DNA of 64,000 nt from Brucella rhizosphaerae (GTDB lineage Bacteria; Pseudomonadota; Alphaproteobacteria; Rhizobiales; Rhizobiaceae), in contig NZ_NNRK01000034.1 in NCBI RefSeq assembly GCF_002252475.1, positions 248,001 through 312,000 of the forward strand, in the 5' to 3' direction. Positions 20,311 through 30,996 of the stretch are shown piece after piece. The notes beneath the pieces are model-generated. The model did no database searches, was not told the origin of the DNA, and was given only the letters and a program-made list of their open reading frames with translations. Positions within the stretch are counted from its first letter, which is position 1. Every line of letters begins with the position of its first letter. Both the position numbers and the translations under genes were made by a program.

Positions 20311-20915
20311 GCAGGAACGGCCTGACGCACAGGCATCGCGAGCATTGCCATATCGATGATCTTTTGAACGGCGCCACGCGAATTTCCGTCGCGGGCTTCA
20401 AAAGAAATGCTCTGCTGAATCATGTGATAAAACTCGGTCATCTGCACTATGTCGGTTTCTGCAGGTAGATCGGCTGCAGCGAGCGCACGTGTCAGTCGCT
20501 GTGAAAGCCGCTCATGATTGGTGTGGCGGATGGCCTGAAGAAATTCTTTCACCGGCACGTTTTCCGGTTTGCACTGGATGGAGCTCACACTGATCATGCA
20601 GCCGCCAGCAGGGCACGCAAAGGCGCTGTCGGCAGACAGTTCCAGCCATTTGCGCATGCCATCCTGAATGGTTTCGGAATTTTCAAGAGCATCAAACGGT
20701 GCGGCGCCGATGGTTCGCTGATAATAGTCCACCGCTTCACGAAACGCCTGCTCCTTGTTGCCAAAGGCCGCATAGAAGCTTGGCGGCGTGATGCTGATCG
20801 CCGCCGTAAAATCGTTGATCTGAGCGCATTCATAACCCTTCGCCCAGAACACTTTCATGACTTTTTCCAGCGCAACATCGCGATCGAAGCTGCGTGGACG
20901 TCCGCGCGGAACCAT
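20307..20915 (-). CDS. TetR/AcrR family transcriptional regulator
   Basis: Protein of 202 aa. The N-terminal helix-turn-helix (residues ~9-55) reads RSFDRDVALEKVMKVFWAKG, then ITPPSFYAAFGNKEQAF. The C-terminal ligand domain resembles the TetR_C_16 or YjdC-type group, with GCMISVSSIQC. It is divergent from an MFS efflux gene and most likely represses it and itself. A pair of direct repeats in the 101-base gap is a candidate operator. Confidence 0.92.
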   Translation of the reverse strand: MVPRGRPRSFDRDVALEKVMKVFWAKGYECAQINDFTAAISITPPSFYAAFGNKEQAFREAVDYYQRTIGAAPFDALENSETIQDGMRKWLELSADSAFACPAGGCMISVSSIQCKPENVPVKEFLQAIRHTNHERLSQRLTRALAAADLPAETDIVQMTEFYHMIQQSISFEARDGNSRGAVQKIIDMAMLAMPVRQAVPA

Positions 20916-20928
20916 TTTTCTCCCTTTC

Positions 20929-21002
20929 TGTAGTTATCCCTATATAATTTTCTTGACGCTCAGGATCAAGACGATATGAATTATGTAGTATCGACTATAT
21001 AA
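20929..21002. promoter_or_regulatory. Candidate TetR operator repeats
   Basis: TGTAGT(N5)CTATATAA occurs at 20929-20947 and again at 20984-21002, in direct orientation and 55 bases apart. The sites lie beside both start codons in the divergent tetR/MFS gap. The second copy also contains the inverted repeat TAGT-ATCG-ACTA. Confidence 0.5.
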
Positions 21003-21016
21003 ATAGGATTCGTCCC

Positions 21017-22228
21017 ATGAACGAAGTGTGTGATTCTGCCATTGCGGCGGAAGGGGTTTCTGCGTCGCCAAGCGAGGCGCGTGCGATCCCGTTGGTGGTC
21101 TATTGCCTGACGCTGGGCGTCTTTGCACTGACCACTTCGGAGCTGATGATTTCAGGCATGATGCCCGCACTTCAGCTGGCCTTCGGGCGTTCGATATCCG
21201 ATATCGGCAACCTCATCTCGCTTTACGCGCTGGGGATGACAATCGGTGGACCAGTGGTCACAGTGCTGTTTCTGGCTCTGAAGATTGAGAACAAGCGTGG
21301 TCTGCTGTTCCTGTTGATATTCTATGCGCTCGCACAGAGCATCGCTGCTTCGACCAGCAATTTCCAGGTCATGTTGATCGCCCGTGTTCTGACCGGTATG
21401 GCGGCTGCGACAAGCTTTGGTCTCATGCTGGCAATTACCGCTCAGCTGGTTGCGCCTGAATTGCGTGGCCGTGCTTCCTCGCTGGTCTTTGCGGGGCTGA
21501 TGCTTTGCACCGTTCTTGGCGTGCCGCTGGCAACTGCAATGACCAATAGTTTTGGCTGGCGGGCAAGCTTCTGGGCGATTGTCGTACTCATCCTCTTTTG
21601 CGCTTTTGTGATCGCACTCAAGATCGAAGCGACGCCGAACAAGGCCGAGGTAAACTTGCGCTCCGAACTTAATGAAATGCGTAAGCCAAGGCTTTGGGCA
21701 GCCTATGCGACCAGCGCATTGGTGATCGGCGCTTCTTTCTCTGTCTATAGCTATCTGTCGCCGATAACAGCAAAACTGGCTGGGTTTGAAGAAGCGCAAT
21801 TGCCGTTCCTGTTGGCCATTTACGGCGCGGCAAATATCATCGGAAACTATATTGTCGGTCGGTTTGCTGACCGGCATACGATTGCGGCCATTTTCATCGG
21901 CATTCTTGTCATGCTTGCTGCGATGGTGATCTTTGCCCTGTTTGCGGAATTCAAGTTTGCGACCATTCTTGCAATCGTCATGATTGGTCTGACGGGCATC
22001 GCGCTTAACCCGGCCTTCATTGCACGGGTGATGCGGATTGCGCATCCGGGCGCATTGGTCAATGCGATGCATGCATCGGTCATCAATATCGGGCTGGGCC
22101 TTGGGCCTTGGGCGGGTGGTCTGGCACTACAGTCCGGCTATAGCCTGCACGCCCCACTTTGGGTGGGTGCAATCATGACGCTTGGTGGTTTGCTTACCCT
22201 TGCACCTCGCGCTTTGCGTAGAATGTAA
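21017..22228 (+). CDS. MFS transporter, drug/sugar-efflux type
   Basis: Protein of 403 aa with about 12 hydrophobic segments. The start FALTTSELMISGMMPALQLA and the loop GMTIGGPVVTVL, with RARVLTGMAAATSFG-like patterns after it, resemble the AraJ/YdhP/PbuE-type DHA1 efflux group. It would export a small molecule with proton antiport. It is divergent from a tetR-VOC pair, an arrangement typical of regulated efflux. The start ATG at 21017 is preceded by AGGATT. A bidirectional terminator separates it from the next gene. Confidence 0.88.
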   Translation: MNEVCDSAIAAEGVSASPSEARAIPLVVYCLTLGVFALTTSELMISGMMPALQLAFGRSISDIGNLISLYALGMTIGGPVVTVLFLALKIENKRGLLFLLIFYALAQSIAASTSNFQVMLIARVLTGMAAATSFGLMLAITAQLVAPELRGRASSLVFAGLMLCTVLGVPLATAMTNSFGWRASFWAIVVLILFCAFVIALKIEATPNKAEVNLRSELNEMRKPRLWAAYATSALVIGASFSVYSYLSPITAKLAGFEEAQLPFLLAIYGAANIIGNYIVGRFADRHTIAAIFIGILVMLAAMVIFALFAEFKFATILAIVMIGLTGIALNPAFIARVMRIAHPGALVNAMHASVINIGLGLGPWAGGLALQSGYSLHAPLWVGAIMTLGGLLTLAPRALRRM

Positions 22229-22245
22229 TTCATTCAAAGACCAAC

Positions 22246-22277
22246 AAAAAAGCCGGGGCACCAACCCCGGCTTTTTT
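22246..22277. terminator. Bidirectional rho-independent terminator
   Basis: GCCGGGG pairs with CCCCGGC, with six A residues before and six T residues after. It lies between convergent genes and can serve both strands. Confidence 0.9.
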
Positions 22278-22292
22278 GATTTCTAGAGGCTC

Positions 22293-23216
22293 TTAGTCCT
22301 TTGAGAACATCGTCGCGCTCTGCGATGTAGAGACCATCGTGTTGTAGTCGCTCACGATCCACTGGAGATCGGAAGCAGCACCGCCCTTGCGTGCATCCCC
22401 CTTGGTCTTTTCCAGCTTTTCCTGAAAGTCGCGCAGTTTGCCGAGAAGGCTTGCAGGACGGGATTCAAAGACGTGGAATGAATTCGGATGTTCAGTTGCA
22501 TAGTCGTCCATTTCACGGACGGCTGCTGCATAAGCATCCATGGCCTTGCCGAAAGCATCCATATCGACAACCGGCTTTTCATTTTCCGGCAGCAGTTCAA
22601 CAACGACATTGGCACGCATCATGACATTGCGTACGTGCCAGCTGGCTTTCTTGCCTTCAGCCTTTTCTAGCGCTGCAAGTTCAGCCAGGTCGATCTTGCT
22701 CTTTTCTTCGCTTAGCAATGCATCGACGCGCTTGCGTTCCCTGGTGAATTCGGGCGCATATTCAGCGATCTGCTTGTGAAACGCCTTGGCATCAGCAAAC
22801 TTGTCGGACTTGTAGTCTTTGCGATCATAATATTTGCTGGCCTTTTCGACCACTGGAGCCAGCTTCTGATAGATCGCTATGTAGCTGACCATGGCCTCAT
22901 CAAGAGCAGGCAGCTTGGGTTCTGCTGTGGTGGCGGTCTCAGCCGCTTCGATCTCGCTGCGCACATCATAGAGTGAATAAAGACCGTAGACATTGCGTTC
23001 CTTGCCGGTCGGACCTTTTTTCATGTCGACCCAGCTGTCGTATCTGTCGAGAGATTCCGAGGCGCGAATTGTGCGGTTGAGAAGCGAAACATAGGCATTC
23101 ATCTTCTCGATTGCGGCGTTGGGATCGGCTTCATCAGCAGATTGCGCAAAAGCAGCTATCGGCAAAATGACTGCCATAATCGTGAACAGAATCGCACGCG
23201 GCGAGAATCGTTTCAT
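22293..23216 (-). CDS. DUF3829 family exported protein
   Basis: Protein of 307 aa. It has an N-terminal signal peptide (MKRFSPRAILFTIMAVILP, then AFAQSADEA with a likely cleavage after AQ or FA). A long helical, Lys/Glu-rich mature part matches the DUF3829 layout, with NAAIEKMNAYVSLLN at the beginning. Function is unknown; the protein is probably periplasmic. The start at 23216 follows an AGAGGGAA site and excludes eight upstream residues. Confidence 0.78.
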   Translation of the reverse strand: MKRFSPRAILFTIMAVILPIAAFAQSADEADPNAAIEKMNAYVSLLNRTIRASESLDRYDSWVDMKKGPTGKERNVYGLYSLYDVRSEIEAAETATTAEPKLPALDEAMVSYIAIYQKLAPVVEKASKYYDRKDYKSDKFADAKAFHKQIAEYAPEFTRERKRVDALLSEEKSKIDLAELAALEKAEGKKASWHVRNVMMRANVVVELLPENEKPVVDMDAFGKAMDAYAAAVREMDDYATEHPNSFHVFESRPASLLGKLRDFQEKLEKTKGDARKGGAASDLQWIVSDYNTMVSTSQSATMFSKD

Positions 23217-23332
23217 TTGGTTTTCCCTCTTTGAGCACATTCTAAAAGCAAAAACTTACTTCAGCATATTCACTTTAAAAGCCGGAAGTTATGTCCCCCT
23301 CCGGCTATTTGCTGGCGTTGTCTGGGAGCCAA

Positions 23333-23476
23333 TCACTCCCGGAACGATTTCTTTGATTTGAAGATGACGCCGTAGATTCCATACATCAGGCCCAATCCCA
23401 CAAGGGAAAAGCAAGCAATGACAGCGGCGGCGATGGCAAATATGCCAAGCACTTTCGTGATGGTTGTTGTTTGCAT
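23333..23476 (-). CDS. Small hydrophobic protein, 47 aa
   Basis: A short open frame starts MQTTTITKVLGIFAIAAAVI, forms one membrane-spanning helix of about 25 residues with a GLGLMYG stretch, and ends in the basic tail KSKKSFRE. The composition (one helix plus a positive C-terminal end) is typical of a small inner-membrane protein. No good Shine-Dalgarno site precedes the ATG, so expression is uncertain. It lies alone between the DUF3829 and aldo/keto reductase genes. Confidence 0.45.
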   Translation of the reverse strand: MQTTTITKVLGIFAIAAAVIACFSLVGLGLMYGIYGVIFKSKKSFRE

Positions 23477-23634
23477 GGCGGGCAAAGAGCACGCATACAC
23501 AAGAAAAACAAGCTTTATTAGAGCTATCTACTTTACGGAAATGTGTGTCTGAATATTCGCGTTATCTGGGGATGCAAGACTAGGCATAAAAGACTGGAGA
23601 TGTAAGGCATTTCCGTCAGAAGCAGAGAAAAAGC

Positions 23635-23659
23635 AAAAAGCGGGGACAGCGCCCCCGCT
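23635..23659 (-). terminator. Terminator downstream of the aldo/keto reductase
   Basis: AGCGGGG pairs with CCCCGCT around a short loop. On the minus strand the stem is followed by a T tract. Confidence 0.78.
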
Positions 23660-23692
23660 CCTCTTTGGCGATCAGTATTTTGGCTCGTTCTA

Positions 23693-24790
<1,098 letters not shown>

Positions 24791-24839
24791 TTACGCCCTG
24801 AACTCCTGTTCGATAATACCGATTTATTTTCACGGGTTA

Positions 24840-24854
24840 TTCTATATTTTAGAA
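24840..24854. promoter_or_regulatory. Inverted repeat at the lysR start
   Basis: TTCTA-TATTT-TAGAA is a perfect 5-bp inverted repeat ending two bases before the lysR ATG. It fits the T-N11-A type of LysR site and may also hold a -10 element. Confidence 0.35.
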
Positions 24855-24856
24855 CA

Positions 24857-25774
24857 ATGAATCGAAATCAGCTTTCCCAACTGGCAGTTCTGGCCGCCGT
24901 TGCAGCCCATGGCAGCTTTCGTGGTGCGGCGAGAGAATTGTCGATTGCGCCATCGGCGGTCAGTCATGCCGTTGCAGCTCTTGAAGATAGTCTTGGTATT
25001 CGGCTTCTGTCACGCACCACACGCAGCGTGGCACCCACCGATGCCGGACGACAACTGCTGGAAAGGCTCGCGCCTGCGCTTGAAGAAATTCACCAGGCTT
25101 TGGGGGCGGCGATTGAAGCCCGCGAGCGCCCTGCAGGAACGCTGAGAATTACGATGCCCCATATCGCCGCACAGTTTGTCATTGCGCCGCGGCTTGGGGC
25201 GTTCGCCGAGGCCTATCCGGACATCACGCTTGATCTCACAGTCGAAAGCGCTTTCACAGATATTGTATCGGCCGGATTTGATGCGGGAATGCGGCTCGGT
25301 GAGAGCCTTGAGGCCGACATGATCTGCGCGCGTCTTACGAGTGATCTGCGTGCCGCGATTGTGGCATCGCCTTCCTATCTTGCAAAAGCATCAATCCCGA
25401 AACATCCCAATGATCTGATGCAGCATCGTTGTGTGCGTCATCGCTTTGCCAGCGGCCGTGTTTATCGCTGGGAGTTTGAAAAAGCAGGCGAAGAGCTGGA
25501 AGTTGCGATCAATGGCTCGCTCATTCTCAACGATGACAGACTGATCCTTGATGCCATTCTAAACGGTGCCGGTCTTGCTTATCTGTTTGAAGACCATGTT
25601 CGTGAGGCATTGAAAGACGGTCGTCTTGTCAGAGTGCTTGAAGACTGGTGCCAGCCTTTTGCGGGGCTTTATCTCTATTATCCGAGTCGCCGCCAGATGC
25701 GGCCTGCCTTGCGCGCATTCATTGATTTCTTTCGCGGATCATATGAGATGCAGCATCGCTTTCTGGGGGCGTGA
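24857..25774 (+). CDS. LysR family transcriptional regulator
   Basis: Protein of 305 aa. The N-terminal winged helix-turn-helix (residues ~1-60) contains FRGAARELSIAPSAVSHAVA and LEDSLGIRLLSRTTRSV, followed by a periplasmic-binding-protein-like effector domain (LRITMPHIAAQFVIAPRL). It resembles regulators next to aldo/keto reductases or other oxidoreductases. No ribosome site is visible, and a palindrome abuts the start. It is divergent from the aldo/keto reductase and overlaps the next gene as GTGA. Confidence 0.92.
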   Translation: MNRNQLSQLAVLAAVAAHGSFRGAARELSIAPSAVSHAVAALEDSLGIRLLSRTTRSVAPTDAGRQLLERLAPALEEIHQALGAAIEARERPAGTLRITMPHIAAQFVIAPRLGAFAEAYPDITLDLTVESAFTDIVSAGFDAGMRLGESLEADMICARLTSDLRAAIVASPSYLAKASIPKHPNDLMQHRCVRHRFASGRVYRWEFEKAGEELEVAINGSLILNDDRLILDAILNGAGLAYLFEDHVREALKDGRLVRVLEDWCQPFAGLYLYYPSRRQMRPALRAFIDFFRGSYEMQHRFLGA

Positions 25775-26391
25775 GCTTGGATCATCTTCGTTATTCCGGC
25801 CTTTCTGAACGGGTACAGAAAGAACATTTCAGCAGGATTATAAAAGCCGATCCCGTTCTTTGGGATGCGCTGCATCATGTGCACAGTCTCAACCTCGCCG
25901 ATTGGTGGCTTGTGTCGGGTGCGCTCTATAATTCTGTTTGGAACGCTTTGACCGGACGCCCATATGGGTATGGCATCAAAGATATCGACGTCGCTTATTT
26001 CGATGATCGGGACATTTCATGGGAAGCTGAGGATAAGGTTATTCAGGCGGGTGCATCAGTCTTTGCGGGTTTCCCTTTACCCGTCGAAATACGCAATCAG
26101 GCTCGCGTGCACCTATGGTTCGAAAAACGTTTCAATCAGCCCTATATGCCGCTTCGTTGCGCATCCGAATCGATAGAGCGTTATGCAGCTATTGCGCATT
26201 GTGTGGGTGTCCGTCTGGAAAGTGACGGTAGGCTGACTATTCACGCTCCTTTTGGGTTTGATGATATTTTTTCGTTTCGTATTCGACCCAATCGTGCCAT
26301 CGATAACCGCGAAACATATGAGATCAAGGCTCGCCGCGCGTTGGAATACTGGCCTGAACTGATTGCTCAGTGCTGGGCCAAACAAGGCTGA
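25771..26391 (+). CDS. Nucleotidyltransferase family protein
   Basis: Protein of 206 aa starting with GTG, overlapping the lysR stop by four bases. It resembles the nucleotidyltransferase-fold DUF925 family: [20 protein letters not shown] resembles the glycine-rich strand and helix, and [14 protein letters not shown] carries the paired acidic residues of a catalytic site. The C-terminal half has ASESIERY and similar motifs. Family members are uncharacterised; a transferase activity is inferred from the fold. An operon with lysR is likely from the overlap. Confidence 0.72.
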   Translation: MSLDHLRYSGLSERVQKEHFSRIIKADPVLWDALHHVHSLNLADWWLVSGALYNSVWNALTGRPYGYGIKDIDVAYFDDRDISWEAEDKVIQAGASVFAGFPLPVEIRNQARVHLWFEKRFNQPYMPLRCASESIERYAAIAHCVGVRLESDGRLTIHAPFGFDDIFSFRIRPNRAIDNRETYEIKARRALEYWPELIAQCWAKQG

Positions 26392-26416
26392 AGCCGATAT
26401 AGATAAAGGGAATAGC

Positions 26417-27415
26417 ATGTTTCGTTGGGGTATTCTTTCCACGGCCAGGATTGGCGTTACACAGGTCATTCCGGCGCTGTGCGCTTCCGATAATGGCGTG
26501 GTCCATGCGATTGCCAGCCGCGATCATGCACGCGCTCGCGCTGTTGCTGACCGTTTTGGCGCGCCGCTTGCCTTCGGTTCCTATGAAGAGCTTCTGGCAA
26601 GCGACGAAGTGGATGGTGTTTATATCCCGCTGCCGACCTCGCAGCATATCGAATGGACATTGAAGGCGGCTCAGGCTGGCAAGCATGTGCTTTGTGAAAA
26701 GCCGATTGCGTTGAAAGCCGACGATATTGATCAGCTGATTGCGGCGCGCGACAAGCACAAGGTCGTGATTGCTGAAGCTTTCATGGTCTATTACCATCCA
26801 CAATGGATCAAGCTTCGTCATCTTCTGGCGGAAGGTGCCATTGGAACTTTGCGCCATGTGCAGGGCGCTTTCAGCTATTTCAACGATGATCCGGGCAATA
26901 TGCGCAACCAGCCCGAACTTGGCGGTGGCGCACTGCCCGATATCGGCGTGTATCCAACGGTTGTCACGCGCATGGTAACGGAAAAAGAGCCTGTGTCGGT
27001 TCAGGCGTCGGTTGAGTTTGATCCGAAGTTCGGCACTGATCGTTATGCCAGTGTGTCGGCGCGATTCGATGGTTTTGACCTGAGCTTCTATGTTGCTACC
27101 CAGCTTGCCGCGCGCCAAACCATGGTTTTCCACGGCGATAAGGGGTTTATTGAGGTCGAGGCGCCATTCAATACCGGCAAATATGGTCATGGCCGCATTA
27201 CGCTCTATAATGCCGGACATACAGAGGCGACTGAATGGTCGTTCTCCGATACAAACCATTACCAGCTTCAGGCTGAAAACTTCGTGCGAGCCACAAAAGG
27301 CGGCAAAGAGGAAAGCAGCGTGATGCTGTTTTCTCTGGAAAACTCAAAGGCAAATCAGAAATTCATCGATGCGATTTATATGGCGGGTAAGAGCAGCGGT
27401 TTCGTAAACGTCTGA
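26417..27415 (+). CDS. Gfo/Idh/MocA family oxidoreductase
   Basis: Protein of 332 aa. The N-terminal Rossmann domain ([17 protein letters not shown], with a GxxxxA/G pattern) is followed by the conserved CEKPIAL and by a C-terminal alpha/beta domain ([19 protein letters not shown]). It is an NAD(P)-dependent dehydrogenase of sugars, inositol or trans-dihydrodiols; the substrate is unknown. The start ATG at 26417 follows AAAGGGA, and the open frame back to 26363 overlaps the previous gene. Confidence 0.92.
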   Translation: MFRWGILSTARIGVTQVIPALCASDNGVVHAIASRDHARARAVADRFGAPLAFGSYEELLASDEVDGVYIPLPTSQHIEWTLKAAQAGKHVLCEKPIALKADDIDQLIAARDKHKVVIAEAFMVYYHPQWIKLRHLLAEGAIGTLRHVQGAFSYFNDDPGNMRNQPELGGGALPDIGVYPTVVTRMVTEKEPVSVQASVEFDPKFGTDRYASVSARFDGFDLSFYVATQLAARQTMVFHGDKGFIEVEAPFNTGKYGHGRITLYNAGHTEATEWSFSDTNHYQLQAENFVRATKGGKEESSVMLFSLENSKANQKFIDAIYMAGKSSGFVNV

Positions 27416-27468
27416 GAGAGCCGTAAATTCTGACAGGCAGGAATCTTTCATTGTGATGTGTCTTGTGA

Positions 27469-27497
27469 CTTGCAGTGAAAAAGAGCCTTTCTTATAT
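27469..27497 (+). promoter_or_regulatory. Candidate dnaK promoter
   Basis: CTTGCA at 27469-27474 is separated by 17 bases from TTATAT at 27492-27497. The spacing fits a sigma-70-family or RpoH-dependent promoter. The transcript would have a leader of about 140 bases containing a short ORF. Confidence 0.35.
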
Positions 27498-27594
27498 ACG
27501 CCACGCATGAGGCTTTGATGTTAGGCCGGTGGATCATGTGATCTTCCGCACCGAAACCCTAAGACAAGCATTGTGAAACCGATAGGAGCCGCCT

Positions 27595-27630
27595 ATGGAA
27601 CGCTCGGTAGAGGTCCAGGCGGTTTGCTGA
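27595..27630 (+). CDS. Possible leader peptide upstream of dnaK
   Basis: An 11-residue frame, MERSVEVQAVC, begins with ATG 27595, is preceded by TAGGAG, and ends 12 bases before the dnaK start. No regulatory amino-acid bias is obvious. It may be a translated leader or chance. Confidence 0.3.
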   Translation: MERSVEVQAVC

Positions 27631-27642
27631 ATGGAGAGAAAT

Positions 27643-29553
27643 ATGGCTAAAGTTATTGGTATCGATCTGGGAACGACCAACTCCTGCGTCGCCGTTATGG
27701 ACGGAAAAAGCGCGAAGGTCATCGAAAATGCTGAAGGTGCTCGCACGACGCCTTCGATCATCGCTTTCAGCGATAGTGACGAACGTCTCGCTGGTCAGCC
27801 TGCGAAACGTCAGGCCGTCACCAATCCTGAAGGCACCCTGTTTGCCGTCAAGCGTCTGATCGGCCGCCGCTTTGATGACCCAATGGTCACCAAGGACAAG
27901 GACCTCGTCCCTTACAATATCGTCAAGGGCGACAATGGCGACGCTTGGGTAGAAACCCACGGCAAGAAGTATTCCCCATCGCAGGTTTCCGCGATGATTC
28001 TTCAGAAGATGAAGGAAACGGCTGAATCCTATCTCGGTGAAACCGTGACGCAGGCCGTTATCACGGTCCCTGCTTACTTCAACGATGCCCAGCGTCAGGC
28101 AACCAAGGATGCCGGCAAGATCGCTGGTCTTGAAGTTCTGCGCATCATCAACGAGCCGACCGCAGCAGCGCTTGCTTATGGTCTCGACAAAAGCGAAGGC
28201 AAGACCATCGCTGTATACGATCTTGGCGGCGGCACGTTCGACGTTTCGGTTCTCGAAATCGGCGACGGCGTGTTTGAAGTGAAGTCGACCAACGGTGACA
28301 CGTTCCTCGGCGGTGAAGACTTCGACATGCGTCTGGTCGAATATCTGGTTGCCGAGTTCAAGAAGGAACAGGGCATCGATCTTAAGAAAGACAAGCTTGC
28401 TCTGCAGCGCCTCAAGGAAGCTGCTGAAAAGGCCAAGATCGAGCTTTCGTCCGCGCAGCAGACAGAAATCAACCTGCCATTCATCACGGCTGACCAGTCT
28501 GGTCCTAAGCACCTTGCAATCAAGCTTTCGCGTTCGAAGTTCGAAAGCCTCGTGGACGATCTCGTGCAGCGCACGGTTGAGCCATGCAAGGCAGCGCTCA
28601 AGGATGCAGGCCTTAAGGCTGGCGACATCGATGAAGTGGTTCTGGTTGGCGGTATGACCCGTATGCCGAAAATCCAGGAAGTCGTTAAGGCTTTCTTCGG
28701 CAAGGAACCACACAAGGGCGTGAACCCGGACGAAGTTGTTGCCATGGGCGCAGCAATTCAGGGCGGCGTTTTGCAGGGCGACGTCAAAGACGTTCTGCTG
28801 CTCGACGTAACCCCGCTTTCGCTCGGCATTGAAACGCTTGGCGGCGTGTTCACCCGTCTGATCGAACGCAACACGACGATCCCGACCAAGAAGTCGCAGA
28901 CCTTCTCGACCGCTGAAGACAATCAGTCGGCTGTGACGATCCGCGTTTTCCAGGGCGAGCGTGAAATGGCTGCCGACAACAAGATCCTCGGTCAGTTCGA
29001 TCTCGTTGGCATTCCGCCAGCACCACGTGGCGTACCGCAGGTTGAAGTGACCTTCGATATCGATGCCAACGGCCTTGTCAATGTGTCTGCGAAAGACAAG
29101 GGCACAGGTAAGGAACACCAGATTCGCATTCAGGCATCGGGTGGCCTTTCTGACGCCGACATCGAAAAGATGGTCAAGGACGCTGAAGCAAATGCTGAAG
29201 CCGACAAGCAGCGCCGCGATGCGGTTGAAGCCAAGAACCAGGGTGAAAGCCTGCTTCATTCGTCTGAAAAGTCGTTGAAGGAATATGGTGACAAGGTTTC
29301 GGCTGAAGACAAGCAGGCAATCGAAAGTGCAATCGCTGCACTGAAGACCTCGCTTGAAGGTGACGATGCCGAAGACATCAAGGCGAAGACGCAGGTTCTT
29401 GCCGAAGCTTCCATGAAGCTTGGTCAGGCTATGTATGAAGCAGCGCAGGCTGCCGAAGATGCAGGCGCTGAAGGTGGCGAACAGGCTTCTTCAAACGACG
29501 ATGTTGTCGATGCCGATTATGAAGAAATCGACGACGACAAGAAAAAGTCGTAA
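27643..29553 (+). CDS. dnaK: Chaperone DnaK (Hsp70)
   Basis: Protein of 636 aa. The ATPase domain shows [11 protein letters not shown], then [14 protein letters not shown] and [11 protein letters not shown]. The substrate domain follows, with a C-terminal lid and the acidic [14 protein letters not shown] tail. With DnaJ and GrpE it folds and rescues proteins using ATP. The ATG at 27643 has GGAGAG at 27633-27638; a possible in-frame upstream ATG at 27631 would lengthen it by four residues. dnaJ is downstream after a hairpin. Confidence 0.98.
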   Translation: MAKVIGIDLGTTNSCVAVMDGKSAKVIENAEGARTTPSIIAFSDSDERLAGQPAKRQAVTNPEGTLFAVKRLIGRRFDDPMVTKDKDLVPYNIVKGDNGDAWVETHGKKYSPSQVSAMILQKMKETAESYLGETVTQAVITVPAYFNDAQRQATKDAGKIAGLEVLRIINEPTAAALAYGLDKSEGKTIAVYDLGGGTFDVSVLEIGDGVFEVKSTNGDTFLGGEDFDMRLVEYLVAEFKKEQGIDLKKDKLALQRLKEAAEKAKIELSSAQQTEINLPFITADQSGPKHLAIKLSRSKFESLVDDLVQRTVEPCKAALKDAGLKAGDIDEVVLVGGMTRMPKIQEVVKAFFGKEPHKGVNPDEVVAMGAAIQGGVLQGDVKDVLLLDVTPLSLGIETLGGVFTRLIERNTTIPTKKSQTFSTAEDNQSAVTIRVFQGEREMAADNKILGQFDLVGIPPAPRGVPQVEVTFDIDANGLVNVSAKDKGTGKEHQIRIQASGGLSDADIEKMVKDAEANAEADKQRRDAVEAKNQGESLLHSSEKSLKEYGDKVSAEDKQAIESAIAALKTSLEGDDAEDIKAKTQVLAEASMKLGQAMYEAAQAAEDAGAEGGEQASSNDDVVDADYEEIDDDKKKS

Positions 29554-29572
29554 GCCTTGTCCGTAAAGCATG

Positions 29573-29596
29573 AGCCCGGGTCACTCCCGGGCTTTT
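29573..29596 (+). terminator. Terminator or attenuator between dnaK and dnaJ
   Basis: AGCCCGGG pairs with CCCGGGCT around TCACT, followed by TTTT. It could reduce transcription from dnaK into dnaJ. Confidence 0.7.
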
Positions 29597-29741
29597 GCGG
29601 CCTTTCGGGACGGTTGCACCGGACGGACAAAAATAAAAAAAGTCCAGCAGACAGGTCAGACAGAGGCCGCTTTGCGCAAAATGGGACCGTGGAGACGCTA
29701 TCCGGGAAAAGGATGCGATCCAGCCGTCGGGATAACGAACT

Positions 29742-30884
29742 ATGAAGATCGATTACTACGAAGCTCTGGGTGTGGAGCGAACAGCAGACGATAAGGTGCT
29801 TAAAACCGCCTTTCGCAGGCTCGCAATGGAGTTTCATCCGGATCGCAATCCGAATAATCCGGATGCTGAACGCAAGTTCAAAGAAATCGGCGAAGCTTAT
29901 GAAACGCTGAAAGATCCGCAAAAGCGCGCAGCTTACGACCGTTTCGGTCATGCAGCCTTTGAAAATGGCGGCATGGGTAACGGCTTTGGTGGTGGCGGCG
30001 GCGGTTTCGGCGGAGCTGGTGGTTTTGCTGATATTTTCGAAGATATTTTTGGCGAGATGATGGGTGGCGGTCGCCGCCGCTCCAATGGCGGACGCGAACG
30101 CGGCGCCGATCTGCGCTACAATATGGAAGTCACCCTTGAGGAAGCTTATTCCGGCAAGGCAGCACAGATCCGTGTTCCGACATCCATGACCTGTGATGAA
30201 TGCTCGGGTTCGGGCGCAAAGCCCGGTTCGCAGCCGACCACCTGTACCATGTGTGCTGGTTCGGGCCGTGTGCGTGCCGCGCAGGGCTTCTTCTCGGTTG
30301 AGCGCACCTGTCCGACCTGTAATGGTCGTGGCCAGATTATCAAGGACCCTTGCGGCAAGTGCCATGGTCAGGGCCGTGTGACGCAGGAGCGTTCGCTTTC
30401 GGTCAATATCCCGGCTGGTATCGAAGATGGCACCCGTATTCGTCTTGCAGGCGAGGGTGAAGCTGGAACGCGTGGCGGTCCATCGGGCGATCTCTATATC
30501 TTCCTGTCGGTCAAGCCGCATGAGTTCTTCCAGCGCGACGGTGCCGATCTTTATTGCAAAGTGCCGATCTCAATGACGACTGCGGCACTGGGTGGAGATT
30601 TTGAAGTCTCCACGCTCGACAGCACTCAGACACGCGTGAAGGTGCCTGAAGGCACGCAGAACGCTAAACAGTTCCGCCTCAAGGGCAAAGGCATGCCGGT
30701 TCTGCGCCAGCAGGCAGTGGGCGATCTTTATATCCAGATCGATATCGAGACACCGCAGAACCTGTCCAAACGCCAGCGTGAGCTGCTTGAGGAATTTGAA
30801 CAACTCTCGTCCAAGGAGAACAGTCCGAAATCGGCAGGTTTCTTCTCCCGGATGAAGGAGTTTTTCGAAGGTATAGGTGAGTGA
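29742..30884 (+). CDS. dnaJ: Chaperone DnaJ (Hsp40)
   Basis: Protein of 380 aa. The J domain begins [15 protein letters not shown], with HPDRNPNN. The Gly/Phe-rich region ([18 protein letters not shown]) and four CxxCxGxG zinc repeats ([32 protein letters not shown]) follow, and the C-terminal substrate domain is complete. It delivers substrates to DnaK and stimulates its ATPase. A terminator follows. Confidence 0.98.
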   Translation: MKIDYYEALGVERTADDKVLKTAFRRLAMEFHPDRNPNNPDAERKFKEIGEAYETLKDPQKRAAYDRFGHAAFENGGMGNGFGGGGGGFGGAGGFADIFEDIFGEMMGGGRRRSNGGRERGADLRYNMEVTLEEAYSGKAAQIRVPTSMTCDECSGSGAKPGSQPTTCTMCAGSGRVRAAQGFFSVERTCPTCNGRGQIIKDPCGKCHGQGRVTQERSLSVNIPAGIEDGTRIRLAGEGEAGTRGGPSGDLYIFLSVKPHEFFQRDGADLYCKVPISMTTAALGGDFEVSTLDSTQTRVKVPEGTQNAKQFRLKGKGMPVLRQQAVGDLYIQIDIETPQNLSKRQRELLEEFEQLSSKENSPKSAGFFSRMKEFFEGIGE

Positions 30885-30888
30885 AGAA

Positions 30889-30915
30889 AAGGGAGCCGTT
30901 TGGCTCCCTTTTTTT
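30889..30915 (+). terminator. Rho-independent terminator of dnaJ
   Basis: AAGGGAGCC and GGCTCCCTT pair around GTTT, and T residues follow. Confidence 0.9.
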
Positions 30916-30996
30916 ACGCTTTCCTTAATGTCGCCTTGCCTAAGTACTCCAATGCGGCATAAACTTGCCTGATAACGACAATGGGAGCAGTGAAGA

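Noticed and set aside
27559-29259. 566-codon minus-strand open frame opposite dnaK
   Set aside because: Antisense shadow of a highly expressed gene with biased codons; no ribosome site or family resemblance.
29517-30521. 334-codon minus-strand open frame opposite dnaJ
   Set aside because: Thr/Ala-rich low-complexity product created by the antisense of the Gly-rich dnaJ region.
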